A DNA stretch of 64,000 nt from a bacterium. Its GTDB lineage: Bacteria > Desulfobacterota > Binatia > DP-6. The notes beneath the pieces were generated by a model. It saw only the letters and a program-made list of their open reading frames with translations. It was not told the DNA's origin and made no database searches. The translations under genes and the position numbers were made by a program. The stretch's first letter is position 1; the number at the start of each line of letters is the position of its first letter. The DNA is taken from assembly GCA_026129405.1 (NCBI GenBank), contig JAHCID010000002.1, forward strand, positions 716,333 through 780,332, read 5' to 3'. Positions 44,049 through 52,945 of this stretch are shown here, one piece after another.

Positions 44049-46277
44049 GTGAAGTCCTGCACGCATCGCTCGTTCCTCGCCATCGCAGGTGCCGCGCTCG
44101 TCGGCGTCGCGCTGCCCGCTCTGGCCGCCGCCACCACCTGGGGTGTGCCCGGCGACGGCTCCAACACCTGTACGGTCGTGACGCCGAGCTGCAACACGAT
44201 CGCCGCCGCGGTCACCGCGTCGACGGCCGGCGACACCATCCAGCTCGCCGCGGGCGCGCACGCCGTGCCGGCGACGGTGATCCTCAACAAGACGCTGACG
44301 ATCACCGGCGCCGGGCAGGGTGCGACGCTGGTCCAGCCGTCGGCGGGGGTGATCGCCTTCTCGGCGCGCGCCGACGACCTCGTGTTGAGCGACTTCACGA
44401 TCGAGAACGGCGCCACCGGCGTGTCGTTCCAGAGCGTGACGAGCAGCGGCACCGAGATCCGCCGCGTCACCTTCACGGGCCAGACCTCGCGCGGCATCGA
44501 CTTCTCGCTCGGCGCGGCGACGCCGGTGAGCAACGTGAGCGTCGACGACTGCACGTTCGCGACCAACGCGATCGGCATCCGCATGTCGTCGGCGAGCCAG
44601 ATCGCGAACCTGTCGGTGACCGACAGCCAGTTCACCGGCAACACCTTCGGCATCTACGGCGCCAACGACGGCAACACCTCGACGCTGACCGGCCTCACGG
44701 TGACGGGGACGACGTTCACGAACCCGGCGAGCTACGCGATCTACGTCGAGGAGCTGCGCGACGCGGCCATCGAGGAGAACACCTTCGTCGGCGGCGTGAC
44801 CGCCATCGGCGTGTTCAAGTTCTACGCCAGCAACGGCCAGGCGGTCTCGAACGTCGGCATCCGCCGCAACACGTTCAGCGCCTTCACGGGCAACGCGCTC
44901 GACTTCGAGATGAACGGCATGGGTCTCGAGAACCCGCTCGCCTTCGAGGACAACGTCGTCGACAAGGACGTCGGCATCGCCGTCGTCGGGGCGGCGGTGT
45001 TCGTGCGCCTCCATCCCACGCAGCCGAACGCGGCGGTGAACCTGGTGAACAACGACATCACGCTCTCCGGCACCATCGGCCCGGTCTCGGCGGCGCACGC
45101 GATCCAGCTGCGCGGCAACGGCCCGGTGAACATCACCGGCAACGTGCTCGACGGCGGCAACGTCGGCGGCAGCGGCACCACGCCCGCCACGTCCGGCATC
45201 TTCGTCCAGTCGCGCTCGGGCAGCGTCATCATGCCGGCGACGACGGTCATCACGGCCACCTGCAACCGCATCGGCGGCTTCCGCAACGGCGTCAGCGTGT
45301 TCGACTCGTTCACCAACACGTACGGTGGGCTGACTCCGGGCGCGACGCTCACGGTCGCGAACAACCAGATCGCGGGCAACGGCGACGCGGGTGTCGTCAA
45401 CGGCGCCGCGCCGGCCGGCGTCGACGCCGAGAACAACTACTGGGGCTGCGCCGCGGGTCCCGGTAATCCCGGCTGCGACACGGTCGTCGGCGACGTCGAC
45501 GCCGCGCCCTTCGCCGCGACGCCGCCCGCCTGCGTCGCCTGCAACGCCGACGCGCAGTGCAACGACGGTCTCGCCTGCAACGGCGTCGAGACCTGCGATC
45601 TCGGCGGCGGCCTCTGCCTCGCCGGCACGCCGATCGCCTGCGACGACGGCAACGCCTGCACCACCGACACCTGCGTCGACCCGCTCGGCACCTGCGCCTC
45701 GGCGCCGGTGGCCGACGGCACGTCCTGCGACGACGGCGTCACCTGCTCGGTGCCCGACACCTGCCAGGCCGGCGTCTGCGAGGGCGAGCCCGACACCGAC
45801 ATGAGCGGCACCTGCGACCTCGACGAGGTCGGCCCGCTCACGGTGAACCGTCTCACCGCCAAGGCCCAGTCCGGCCCCGGCGGCAACGGCAAGGTGGTCG
45901 CGAAGGGCACCTTCCCGACGAGCCCGCCCGCCGACACGTTCAACACGCTCGGCCCGATCACGGTCCGCTTCCAGGCCGCGAGCGGCGCCGATCAGTCGGT
46001 GACCTTCGGCATCGGCACCTGCATCACCAAGGGCACGTCGCTGCCGAAGATCATCTGTCGCAGCGTCGACCGGAAGTCGAAGGCGCTGTTCAAGGCGGAC
46101 AAGAAGGTCCCGAACCGGTTCCAGTACAAGCTCCGGCTCGGGGCGCTGCCGATGAACGGCCCGCTCCTGGGTCCGGCGACGATCACCCTGACGTACGGCC
46201 CGGGGACGGTCCGCCAGGGCACGATCACGCCGTGCGCGGCGAACAACCCGATCGTCCTCAAGTGCAAAGCGCCCTGA
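44049..46277 (+). CDS. Secreted right-handed beta-helix protein with cysteine repeats
   Basis: A 742-residue exported protein, intact paralogue of the disrupted gene at 22.3-23.8 kb. A GTG start follows a strong ribosome-binding site (AAGGGAGGGT). Signal peptide ends ALAA (~27). Residues 30-480 form a parallel beta-helix with many NNxI/N-turn repeats (IENGATGVSFQ, TFTNPASYAIYV, NNQIAGNGDAGVV), ending DAENNYWGCAAGPGNPGCD. Cysteine repeats follow (QCNDGLACNGVETCDLGGGLC, ACDDGNACTTDTC, DGTSCDDGVTCS; ~495-590). A beta-rich C-terminal domain ends NPIVLKCK. Beta-helices of this sort are often lyases or glycan-binding surface proteins; no catalytic residues could be picked out. Confidence 0.82.
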   Translation: MKSCTHRSFLAIAGAALVGVALPALAAATTWGVPGDGSNTCTVVTPSCNTIAAAVTASTAGDTIQLAAGAHAVPATVILNKTLTITGAGQGATLVQPSAGVIAFSARADDLVLSDFTIENGATGVSFQSVTSSGTEIRRVTFTGQTSRGIDFSLGAATPVSNVSVDDCTFATNAIGIRMSSASQIANLSVTDSQFTGNTFGIYGANDGNTSTLTGLTVTGTTFTNPASYAIYVEELRDAAIEENTFVGGVTAIGVFKFYASNGQAVSNVGIRRNTFSAFTGNALDFEMNGMGLENPLAFEDNVVDKDVGIAVVGAAVFVRLHPTQPNAAVNLVNNDITLSGTIGPVSAAHAIQLRGNGPVNITGNVLDGGNVGGSGTTPATSGIFVQSRSGSVIMPATTVITATCNRIGGFRNGVSVFDSFTNTYGGLTPGATLTVANNQIAGNGDAGVVNGAAPAGVDAENNYWGCAAGPGNPGCDTVVGDVDAAPFAATPPACVACNADAQCNDGLACNGVETCDLGGGLCLAGTPIACDDGNACTTDTCVDPLGTCASAPVADGTSCDDGVTCSVPDTCQAGVCEGEPDTDMSGTCDLDEVGPLTVNRLTAKAQSGPGGNGKVVAKGTFPTSPPADTFNTLGPITVRFQAASGADQSVTFGIGTCITKGTSLPKIICRSVDRKSKALFKADKKVPNRFQYKLRLGALPMNGPLLGPATITLTYGPGTVRQGTITPCAANNPIVLKCKAP

Positions 46278-46291
46278 GCGCCTGAGCGTCG

Positions 46292-46321
46292 GCGGCCCCG
46301 GCCCGAACGGGCCGGGGCCGC
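46292..46321 (+). terminator. Strong terminator-like hairpin after the beta-helix gene
   Basis: Perfect 13-bp stem GCGGCCCCGGCCC / GGGCCGGGGCCGC around a GAAC tetraloop, 15 bases after the stop codon. No U-run follows. Confidence 0.65.
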
Positions 46322-46520
46322 GACGTACCCGCCCGTGCCGGCGCGCCGTCGGGGTCCGTCGCACGCGCGGTTGTAGAATCGGCGTTCGCGACGGCGCGGT
46401 GCGGGCGACGTCGCCTCCGTCCGGCGCGGCGATCCGCCGCCCCCGACGATGGCACGGGTGTTGCCTCGTGGGCAGGGTCGCACGCCGTGGCCCGCTCACC
46501 ATCGGAGGAGGGAGACTCCC

Positions 46521-46952
46521 ATGAAGGCAACCGCCCTGCTCAAGCGACAGCACCGCGAGGTCGAGCGCCTGTTCTCGGCCGCGTTGAAGGCGAAGGACGC
46601 GAAGACGCGGCGCTCCACCGTGGAGCAGATCATCGCGGCGCTCGAGCATCACACCGAGATCGAGGAGACGATCTTCTATCCGGCGGTGCGCGGGATCGGC
46701 ACGCAGAAGGCCGACGATATGGTCGGCGAGGCCTATGAGGAGCACCACGTCGTCAAGCTGGTCCTGGCGGAGCTGCCGGATCTCGACGCCGACGCCGAGA
46801 ACTTCGAGGCCAAGATGACGGTCCTGAAGGAACTCGTCGCCCACCATGTCGAGGAGGAAGAGGACGAGATGTTCCCGATGGCCGAGAAGCGTCTCGGCGA
46901 CGAGCGCAACGCCGAACTCGGCGAGCAGATGGCCGAGCCGATCGCGGCCTGA
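46521..46952 (+). CDS. Haemerythrin HHE cation-binding domain protein
   Basis: A 143-residue four-helix bundle. Iron ligands fit the HHE pattern: LKRQHREVERLF (first His), EHHTEIEETIFYPAV, YEEHHVVKLVLAEL and VAHHVEEEEDEMFPMAEKRL. A good ribosome-binding site (GGAGGAGGGA) lies 8-17 bases before the ATG. Such cytosolic proteins bind a di-iron centre and serve in O2, NO or iron handling or damage repair. It is flanked by hairpins on both sides and therefore likely monocistronic. Confidence 0.9.
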   Translation: MKATALLKRQHREVERLFSAALKAKDAKTRRSTVEQIIAALEHHTEIEETIFYPAVRGIGTQKADDMVGEAYEEHHVVKLVLAELPDLDADAENFEAKMTVLKELVAHHVEEEEDEMFPMAEKRLGDERNAELGEQMAEPIAA

Positions 46953-46963
46953 CGGCCGGCGAC

Positions 46964-46999
46964 GGGCGAGTTCCGGGCTCGGCCGCCCGGAACCCGCCC
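46964..46999. terminator. Terminator-like hairpin after the haemerythrin gene
   Basis: A 9-bp perfect stem GTTCCGGGC / GCCCGGAAC with a 6-base loop, extended past one A:C mismatch by GGGCG / CGCCC. It lies between the haemerythrin stop and the end of the broken reverse-strand remnant, so it could serve both. Confidence 0.6.
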
Positions 47000-47005
47000 C
47001 GGCCG

Positions 47006-47145
47006 TCACTTCGCCTCGAACACGTAGGGCCGTTCAGCCGCGCACCGCCGTAGGTGATCTCCCAGCATCCTCCGGTGGTCTGGAGCTGGGCCACCAGCGG
47101 CAGGGGAAGGGCAGCGCCGGCAGGCCGTCGGGCGTGCGCTTCGGT
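47006..47145 (-). pseudogene. Remnant of the C-terminus of a cysteine-repeat secreted protein
   Basis: Reading the reverse strand, fragments in three frames line up in order with the end of the protein at 5.6-7.5 kb: RTPDGLPALPFP (versus RPDGMPAPGFA), then LPLVAQLQTTGGCWEITY (versus LPLRVQLQGESGACFGARF), then PYVFEAK and a stop. No N-terminal part is present, since the sequence upstream is the start of the gene at 47236. At least two frameshifts and a truncation are required, so this is a decayed leftover rather than a gene. Confidence 0.55.
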
Positions 47146-47235
47146 CGTCGCCAGCAGCCGCCGCTGAGGCTTCGACCCGTCCGCACCGGTCGCCGCGGCT
47201 CGCGTCCCGGGGGGCGCGGGCATACACGGACGGGC

Positions 47236-47874
47236 ATGCGCCGCGTGCTCGCCGTCCTCGTGCTCGGGCTCGCCGCCGCGTCCCCGGCGGCGCCGCCACC
47301 CGACTGCACCACCGCCACCGGCGTCGCGAAGCTCCTCTGCGCGGACCCCACGCTGGCCGGCCTCGATCGCAGCATGGCCGAGGTGCTGCCGGAGGCGCGC
47401 GCGGCGGCGCTGCCGGGCGAGCGCGAGCGCCTCGACGAGCAGCAGCGCGCCTTCGTCGAGCGTCGCGACGCCTGCCTCACGCACGACGACCCGCCGGCGT
47501 GCGTCGCCTTCGCCTACGAGCTGCGGCTGGCCGAGCTCCGCATCCGCTACGGGCTCGTGCAGGCGTTCGGCTCGGAGACCTGGGAGTGCGGCGACGGCAG
47601 CCTCGTCCTGGTCGCCTCCTACGGCGAGGCGGGCGGCCCGGGCGGTGCGGGGCGCGGGGGAGGTCCGGCGCGGCCGGGGCCGGCCCGTGCCGCGCCGCCG
47701 GCGCCGACGGTGGCGCTCACCCGCGGCGACCGCAAGGTCGTCGCCGTGCTGCGTCCCAGCGAGCACGGCGTCCGCTACGAGGCCGAGGGCGCGATCGCCT
47801 TCTGGGTCCGCGACGCCGAGGCGACGGTGCGCTGGGCGGGGAAGCAGCTCACCTGCACGCGCGCCGGCCGCTGA
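47236..47874 (+). CDS. LprI-like/MliC-like lysozyme-inhibitor-type secreted protein
   Basis: A 212-residue exported protein with two parts. After the signal (ends SPA) the N-terminal part has the DUF1311/LprI pattern: DCTTATGVAKLLCADPTLAGLDRSMAEVL, ERLDEQQRAFVERRDACL and CVAFAYELRLAELR. The C-terminal part resembles MliC/PliC lysozyme inhibitors: TWECGDGSLVLVASYGE, VRYEAEGAIAFWVRDAEATVRW and a closing cysteine (LTCTRAGR). A Gly/Pro-rich linker of ~25 residues sits within the latter. By family it would protect the wall from c-type lysozymes, for example from predators or hosts. Whether the insertion leaves the inhibitor loop functional is unknown. Confidence 0.8.
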   Translation: MRRVLAVLVLGLAAASPAAPPPDCTTATGVAKLLCADPTLAGLDRSMAEVLPEARAAALPGERERLDEQQRAFVERRDACLTHDDPPACVAFAYELRLAELRIRYGLVQAFGSETWECGDGSLVLVASYGEAGGPGGAGRGGGPARPGPARAAPPAPTVALTRGDRKVVAVLRPSEHGVRYEAEGAIAFWVRDAEATVRWAGKQLTCTRAGR

Positions 47875-48039
47875 TCGATTTCTCGTCACGTCGCTGCCTG
47901 CCCGGCGAGCACGCGCCGCACACGGGGCGGCGAATTCGTCGCCGCGCGGCGCGCTTTGCGCTGGCACCGGGGTTGCTGGCCCTCCCCTCGTGCACAGGGC
48001 TGCCGGTCCGGGAAGGGCGCGCCAGGGGAACGGGTCCGC

Positions 48040-49275
48040 GTGACCGGGCTCGTGCTGACGGCGGGCGGCGCCCGCGGCGCGTATCAGGCCGGCGTCCTCA
48101 AGCGGCTGGGCGAGATCCCCGCCTTCCGCGACGGGCCGTCGCCGTTCGCGATCGTCACCGGTGCGTCCGCCGGGGCCATCAACGGGGCGATGGTCGCCGC
48201 CGGCAGCTCGGCGTTCGGCGCCACCGCGACCGAGCTGGCGGCCGTCTGGGGACGGCTCGCGTGCGAGCAGGTATTCCGCACCGACGCGCTCTCGCTCGGG
48301 CGCGGCGTCGCGGGCCTCCTCAAGGATCTCGTCCTCGGCGGCGTGCTCGGGCACACCGTCACGCACGCGCTGCTCGACGCCGCGCCGCTGCGCGCCTACC
48401 TCGGCCAGGCGCTGCCCCTCGGCGGCATCGCCGACGCGATCCGGCGCGGGCACCTGTACGCCGTCGCGATCACGGCGGCGAGCTATCACTCGGGACGCTG
48501 CTACACCTTCATCCAGGGGCGGTCCGGGCATCCGCTGTGGCGCAAGAGCCGGCGGGTGTCGTTGCCGGTCGAGCTGACGGTCGACCACGTGCTGGCGTCG
48601 GCCGCGATCCCGATGATCTTCCCACCGGTGCGGGTGAAGACGACGGCGGGCGCGCTCTGGTTCGGCGACGGCGCCATGCGCCTGGTGACGCCGTTCAGTC
48701 CCGCGATCCGCCTCGGCGCCTCGCGCGTGCTCGCGATCGGCATCCGCTCGCAGCGTGCCGCCGAGGTGCTGTCGCGCGAGGAGCTCGCGTCGGCCGAGGA
48801 GGCGGGCGCGGCGGGCTCGGAGCTGGCGTGTCCGCCGCTGGCGCAGATCTGCGGCGTCTTCCTGAACGCGATCTTCCTCGACCACCTCGACGCCGACCTC
48901 GACCATCTCCAGCGCATGAACGAGCTGATCGCGTCGTACGGCGGCGGGGGACCGCCTGCGGAGCCGGGCGCCGGACCGAGCGAGCCGATGCGGCCGGTGG
49001 AGCCGCTGGTGCTGAGCCCGTCGGAGGACCTCGCGCTGGTGGCCCAGCGCTTCGCGCACCGCATGCCGGTGCTCGTGCGCTACGTGATGGAGGGGCTCGG
49101 GACACCGGACGCGCAGAGCGCCGACCTGATGTCGTATCTCCTCTTCGACTCCGCCTACACGCGTGCGCTGATCGACATCGGCTACCGCGACGCGCACGCG
49201 CGGATCGACGAGATCGAGGCGTTCCTGCGGGCGGGGACGTCTGCGAACGGGACCATGGAACGCAAAGCGGGCTGA
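48040..49275 (+). CDS. Patatin-like phospholipase
   Basis: A 411-residue protein of the patatin family. The oxyanion hole GGARGAYQAGVL lies at the N-terminus, the nucleophile elbow in TGASAGAINGAMVA (GxSxG), and the catalytic aspartate in LWFGDGAMRLVTPFSPAIRLGA (DGA/G). The remaining ~170 residues are helical (SEDLALVAQRFAHRMPVLVRYVME). It has no signal peptide or membrane helix. Patatins hydrolyse acyl ester bonds of phospholipids or neutral lipids. The GTG start places the oxyanion motif within ten residues of the N-terminus, as in relatives; the frame is open further upstream. Confidence 0.88.
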   Translation: MTGLVLTAGGARGAYQAGVLKRLGEIPAFRDGPSPFAIVTGASAGAINGAMVAAGSSAFGATATELAAVWGRLACEQVFRTDALSLGRGVAGLLKDLVLGGVLGHTVTHALLDAAPLRAYLGQALPLGGIADAIRRGHLYAVAITAASYHSGRCYTFIQGRSGHPLWRKSRRVSLPVELTVDHVLASAAIPMIFPPVRVKTTAGALWFGDGAMRLVTPFSPAIRLGASRVLAIGIRSQRAAEVLSREELASAEEAGAAGSELACPPLAQICGVFLNAIFLDHLDADLDHLQRMNELIASYGGGGPPAEPGAGPSEPMRPVEPLVLSPSEDLALVAQRFAHRMPVLVRYVMEGLGTPDAQSADLMSYLLFDSAYTRALIDIGYRDAHARIDEIEAFLRAGTSANGTMERKAG

Positions 49276-49375
49276 CGGGACGGGCGGGGTGCCCGCGCCC
49301 CGTCCGCTCCCCCGCATGCGTACCCCGTGCGACGACGGGGCTTCCGCGCGCTCGCGGGCGTGCTAGCCGAAGGGC

Positions 49376-49690
49376 ATGCGTACCACGCTCGTCGTGGCCG
49401 TGCTGGTGCTCTCGCTGGGCGCCGCGGCGCAGGCCGACGACCCACCCACCCTGAAGGAGCGGCAGCAGAACCAGCAGGAGCGCATCCGGCGCGGCGTCGA
49501 GAGCGGTGAGCTCACGCGCAAGGAGGCGCAGCGCCTGCGCCAGGGCCAACGCGAGGTCCGTGAGATGCACGAGGACGCGCGCGAAGACGGCGTCGTCACG
49601 CAGAAGGAGCGGCACGCGATCCGGCAGGAGCAGAAGACGCAGAGCGAGCGCATCTGGAAGCAGAAGCACGACGCGCAGAATCGGAACTGA
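49376..49690 (+). CDS. Small secreted helical protein
   Basis: A 104-residue exported protein. Signal peptide to about residue 20 (LSLGAAAQA), then a highly charged, almost wholly helical body (LKERQQNQQERIRRGVESGELTRKEAQRLRQGQREVREMHEDAREDG) with a predicted two-helix hairpin. Similar short periplasmic proteins with ELTRxEAxRLRxxQ and DGxVTxxER are common in proteobacteria, but I know of no function. A hairpin follows the stop. Confidence 0.7.
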   Translation: MRTTLVVAVLVLSLGAAAQADDPPTLKERQQNQQERIRRGVESGELTRKEAQRLRQGQREVREMHEDAREDGVVTQKERHAIRQEQKTQSERIWKQKHDAQNRN

Positions 49691-49697
49691 GCGATCG

Positions 49698-49725
49698 GCG
49701 CCGGCCGCCCGACCTCGGCCGGCGC
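49698..49725 (+). terminator. Terminator-like hairpin
   Basis: Perfect 10-bp stem GCGCCGGCCG / CGGCCGGCGC with an 8-base loop, 8 bases after the stop of the small helical protein gene and ahead of the P450 gene. Confidence 0.6.
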
Positions 49726-49883
49726 GGCGTGGCCGAGCCGTGGCCGCGACCACGATCCTCGGCGCGACGGCCGGGTGGACGACGGTCGCGGGGGCTGCTG
49801 GTGCTCGCCGGCGCCGCCGCGGTGCCCAGGCCCGAGCGGCCCGCGGCTGGACTCCCGGCGGGCGGCCCCGCATTACCATAGAC

Positions 49884-51083
49884 ATGAGGTCTCTCGACGA
49901 GGCGCCGTTCCTCGACTTCATGACGCCGGAGTTCGAGGCCGACCCGGCCGCCGCGATCGCCGCGATCCGCGCCCGGAGCTGTCTCGCACGCACGGCGATC
50001 GGCGCGCTCGTCGTCGAGCGGCGGAGCGTCGAGGCGCTCCTCGGCGATACCCGTCTGGTGAGCTCGCTGCTCCCCATCGTGCGGCTCCAGGGGCTCACCG
50101 ACGGGCCGATCTTCGATCTGCTGTCGCGGGCCCTGCTGTCGGTCGACGGCGAGGACCACAGCCGCCTGCGCCGCCTGGTCAGCCGCGCCTTCACGCCGCG
50201 CTCGGTGGAGCGGCTACGGCCGTCGATGGCGGCGCTGACCGAGGAGCTCGTCGAGCGCTTCGCGCCGGCGGGACGGTGCGAGTTCATGGCCGACTTCGCC
50301 GACCACTACCCGATCCAGATGATCTGCGAGCTCCTCGGCGTGCCGCGCGAGGACTACGCGCGCTTCGGCGAGTGGGCGAACGGCCTCACCTGGGTCCTGT
50401 CGTTCGATCTCGCGAACCACATGGACGAGATCCGTGCCGCGTACGAGGGCCTCACCGGCTACCTCGAGCGTTTCATCGAAGCGCGCCGGCGGGCACCCGA
50501 GGACGACCTCGTGACCCGCCTCATCGAGGCCGAGGACGGCGGCGACCGCCTGAGCCCGCTCGAGCTGCGCAGCATGATCGGGGCGCTGCTGTTCGCCGGC
50601 TACGACACCACGCGCAACCAGCTCGGCATCGCGATGACGCTGTTCGCGCAGCACCCCGAGCAGTGGCGTCTCCTCGGCGAGCGGCCCGAGCTGGCGCCGG
50701 CGGCCGTCGACGAGGTCCTGCGCTTCCAGGGTACGGTGGCGGTGGCGCCGCGGATGACGACGGCAGAGGTGGTCGTCGGCGACTACCTCGTGCCGCCGTA
50801 CACGCTGCTGACGCTGTCCACCGCGGCGGCCAACCACGATCCCGCCGCCTTCGAGCATCCCGAGCGCTTCGACGTCACCGTCCCGCGCGAGCCGCCGCTG
50901 ACGTTCGGCGGGGGCGCGCACTACTGCCTCGGAGCCAACCTCGCGCGCGCCGAGATGCAGGAGGCGCTGGCCATCCTCGCGCGCCGCCTGCACGACCTGC
51001 GGATCGACGGCCCGATCGGCTGGCGGCCGCGCACGGGCATCTTCGGCCCGACGGTGGTGCCGCTGCGGTTCGTGGCGCGTTGA
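49884..51083 (+). CDS. Cytochrome P450
   Basis: A 399-residue bacterial P450. I-helix oxygen-binding motif: LLFAGYDTTRNQLG. K-helix ExxR: AAVDEVLRFQG. Haem-binding loop: FGGGAHYCLGANLARAEM with the proximal ligand Cys348. It is a soluble class I type needing an external ferredoxin and reductase, neither of which is adjacent. The substrate is unknown. A ~190-base gap separates it from the previous gene, and it is followed by a regulator in the same direction, so local regulation is possible. Confidence 0.93.
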   Translation: MRSLDEAPFLDFMTPEFEADPAAAIAAIRARSCLARTAIGALVVERRSVEALLGDTRLVSSLLPIVRLQGLTDGPIFDLLSRALLSVDGEDHSRLRRLVSRAFTPRSVERLRPSMAALTEELVERFAPAGRCEFMADFADHYPIQMICELLGVPREDYARFGEWANGLTWVLSFDLANHMDEIRAAYEGLTGYLERFIEARRRAPEDDLVTRLIEAEDGGDRLSPLELRSMIGALLFAGYDTTRNQLGIAMTLFAQHPEQWRLLGERPELAPAAVDEVLRFQGTVAVAPRMTTAEVVVGDYLVPPYTLLTLSTAAANHDPAAFEHPERFDVTVPREPPLTFGGGAHYCLGANLARAEMQEALAILARRLHDLRIDGPIGWRPRTGIFGPTVVPLRFVAR

Positions 51084-51299
51084 CCCGCGGCGGGTGCGCG
51101 TCTGCGCGGCGTGCGCGCGTCCGGAATCCGCTTCCATGGGTGCGGACCCTCGTTGTCGCCGGGGCCGCACGAGCGAGCCCGCAGGCCGGCCGTGCGACCT
51201 CGCAGGGGCCATGTGCCATGGCTCATGGCGGGCGGCCGACGCGGTTCGGTTCGTTGCGTGCGTTACGCCGGATGCAGTATTGGCGACCACGAGGCGGCG

Positions 51300-52838
51300 A
51301 TGAATGATCGGGAGGAGCCGGAATCGATCGTGCGCCTGCGCGAGGAGCGCGACGCCTATCGCCTCGAGCGCGACCTCTATCGGCGCCTCCTCGATCTGAA
51401 CCGCCAGACCGAGCTCGAGCCGCTCCTGCGCGAGGCGCTCGCGCTCATCGTCGAGGTCGCCCGCGCCCGCCAGGGATATCTCGAGCTGCAGCCGGAGCAT
51501 GGGCCCGGGTGGTCGATCGCCCACGGCTTCACGCCCGAGGCGGTCGACGCGGTGCGGGCGCGCGTCTCGCAGGGCATCATCGCGATGGCGCTCACGGGCG
51601 GGCGTACGATCCTCACCTCGTCGGCCCTCCGCGACGAGCGCTTCAGCGGCCGCGAGAGCGTCCTCAGCGGGCAGATCGAGGCCGTGCTGTGCGCGCCGAT
51701 CGGGGAGGAGGCGCCGATGGGCGTGCTCTATCTCCAGGGGCGCGACGTCCCCGAGTCGTTCTCGGCCGAGGACCAGGAGCGGGCCGAGACGTTCGCCCGC
51801 CACTTCGCGCTGTGCGCCCACCGTCTGCTCGCCGAGCGTCGACCGGCGGAGGCCGACCCGCTGGCGCGGCTGCGCCAGACGCTGCGGCTCGAGGGCGTCG
51901 TCGGCCGCAGCGAGGCGCTCGTGGCCGTGCTCCAGCAGGCCGCGCTGCTGGCGCCGCTCGAGGTGACGATCCTGCTCACCGGCGACAACGGAACCGGCAA
52001 GACGCAGCTCGCCCGCGTCGTCCACGACAGCTCTCCGCGCGCCGGGCAGCCCTTCGTCGAGGTGAACTGCGCGGCGTTGCCGGAGACGCTGATCGAGAGC
52101 GAGCTGTTCGGGGCGCTGCCGGGAGCGCATTCGACCGCGCTGCGCCGCATCACGGGGCGCGTCGCCGCCGCCGAGCGCGGGACGCTGCTCCTCGACGAGA
52201 TCGGCGAGCTGTCGCCGTCGGCGCAGGCGAAGCTGCTCCAGCTCCTGCAGTCGAAGCAGTACACCCCGCTCGGCTCGGCGCGTACCGTGCAGGCCGACGT
52301 CCGCGTCATCGCCGCGAGCAACACCGATCTCGCGGCCGCCGTCGCGAGCCGTCGTTTCCGCGAGGACCTCTTCTACCGGCTCCAGGTGATGCCGCTGCGC
52401 ATGCCGTCGCTGGCCGAGCGCCTCGAGGACGTCCCCGACCTCGTGAGCGCGTTCTGCGCCACGGCGGCGCGCCGGCACGGGCTCGGGCGGATGCGGATGT
52501 CCGACGGCGCCATCCGCGCAGCCCAGGCCGCGGAATGGCCGGGTAACGTGCGCCAGCTCGCCCACGCCGTCGAGGCGGCCATGATCCGCGCCGCCGGAGA
52601 GGGCGTGCTCGAGATCCAGCGCCGCCATCTCTTCCCGCCCGCGAACGGCCGCGGCGCGGACGGCGGCCAGAGCGAGACGTTCCAGGAGGCGACGCGCCGC
52701 TTCCAGGCGCGCCTGCTGCGGGACACGCTCGAGGACACCGGCTGGAACGTCATGGAGGCGGCCCGCCGGCTCGACCTCAAGAAGTCGAACATCTACCAGA
52801 TGATCAAGGCGTTCGGGCTCGGGCGCGACAAACCCTGA
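51300..52838 (+). CDS. GAF-AAA+-Fis regulator of the enhancer-binding family, with altered GAFTGA loop
   Basis: A 512-residue regulator. A short coiled N-terminus is followed by a GAF sensor domain (about 45-180; RQGYLELQPEHGPGWSIAHG, VLCAPIGEEAPMGVLYLQG). The AAA+ domain has Walker A GDNGTGKT (228-235), Walker B GTLLLDEIGEL and the sensor region RFREDLFYRLQVMPLRMPSL. A C-terminal Fis-type HTH (WNVMEAARRLDLKKSNIYQMIKAFGL) ends the protein. The loop that normally reads GAFTGA and contacts sigma-54 is GAHSTA (275-280). It may therefore bind DNA and ATP but not activate sigma-54 polymerase in the classic way. It is followed by a cyclic-nucleotide-domain gene. Confidence 0.88.
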   Translation: MNDREEPESIVRLREERDAYRLERDLYRRLLDLNRQTELEPLLREALALIVEVARARQGYLELQPEHGPGWSIAHGFTPEAVDAVRARVSQGIIAMALTGGRTILTSSALRDERFSGRESVLSGQIEAVLCAPIGEEAPMGVLYLQGRDVPESFSAEDQERAETFARHFALCAHRLLAERRPAEADPLARLRQTLRLEGVVGRSEALVAVLQQAALLAPLEVTILLTGDNGTGKTQLARVVHDSSPRAGQPFVEVNCAALPETLIESELFGALPGAHSTALRRITGRVAAAERGTLLLDEIGELSPSAQAKLLQLLQSKQYTPLGSARTVQADVRVIAASNTDLAAAVASRRFREDLFYRLQVMPLRMPSLAERLEDVPDLVSAFCATAARRHGLGRMRMSDGAIRAAQAAEWPGNVRQLAHAVEAAMIRAAGEGVLEIQRRHLFPPANGRGADGGQSETFQEATRRFQARLLRDTLEDTGWNVMEAARRLDLKKSNIYQMIKAFGLGRDKP

Positions 52839-52945
52839 GCGCCGCGCCGCTTCCGCGCATGCGCCGCCGAGTCCGCGAGCGCGGACGACGGCGCTCGGTG
52901 CGCGCACACACACGAGCGCGGAGCGCTGGCACCGTGCTTGCTTCG

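Noticed and set aside
44046..47009. A reverse-strand open frame of ~990 codons across the second beta-helix gene
   Set aside because: Composition is artificial (Arg/Val/Asp repeats mirroring the beta-helix codons), and the plus-strand protein has a signal peptide, ribosome-binding site and paralogue.
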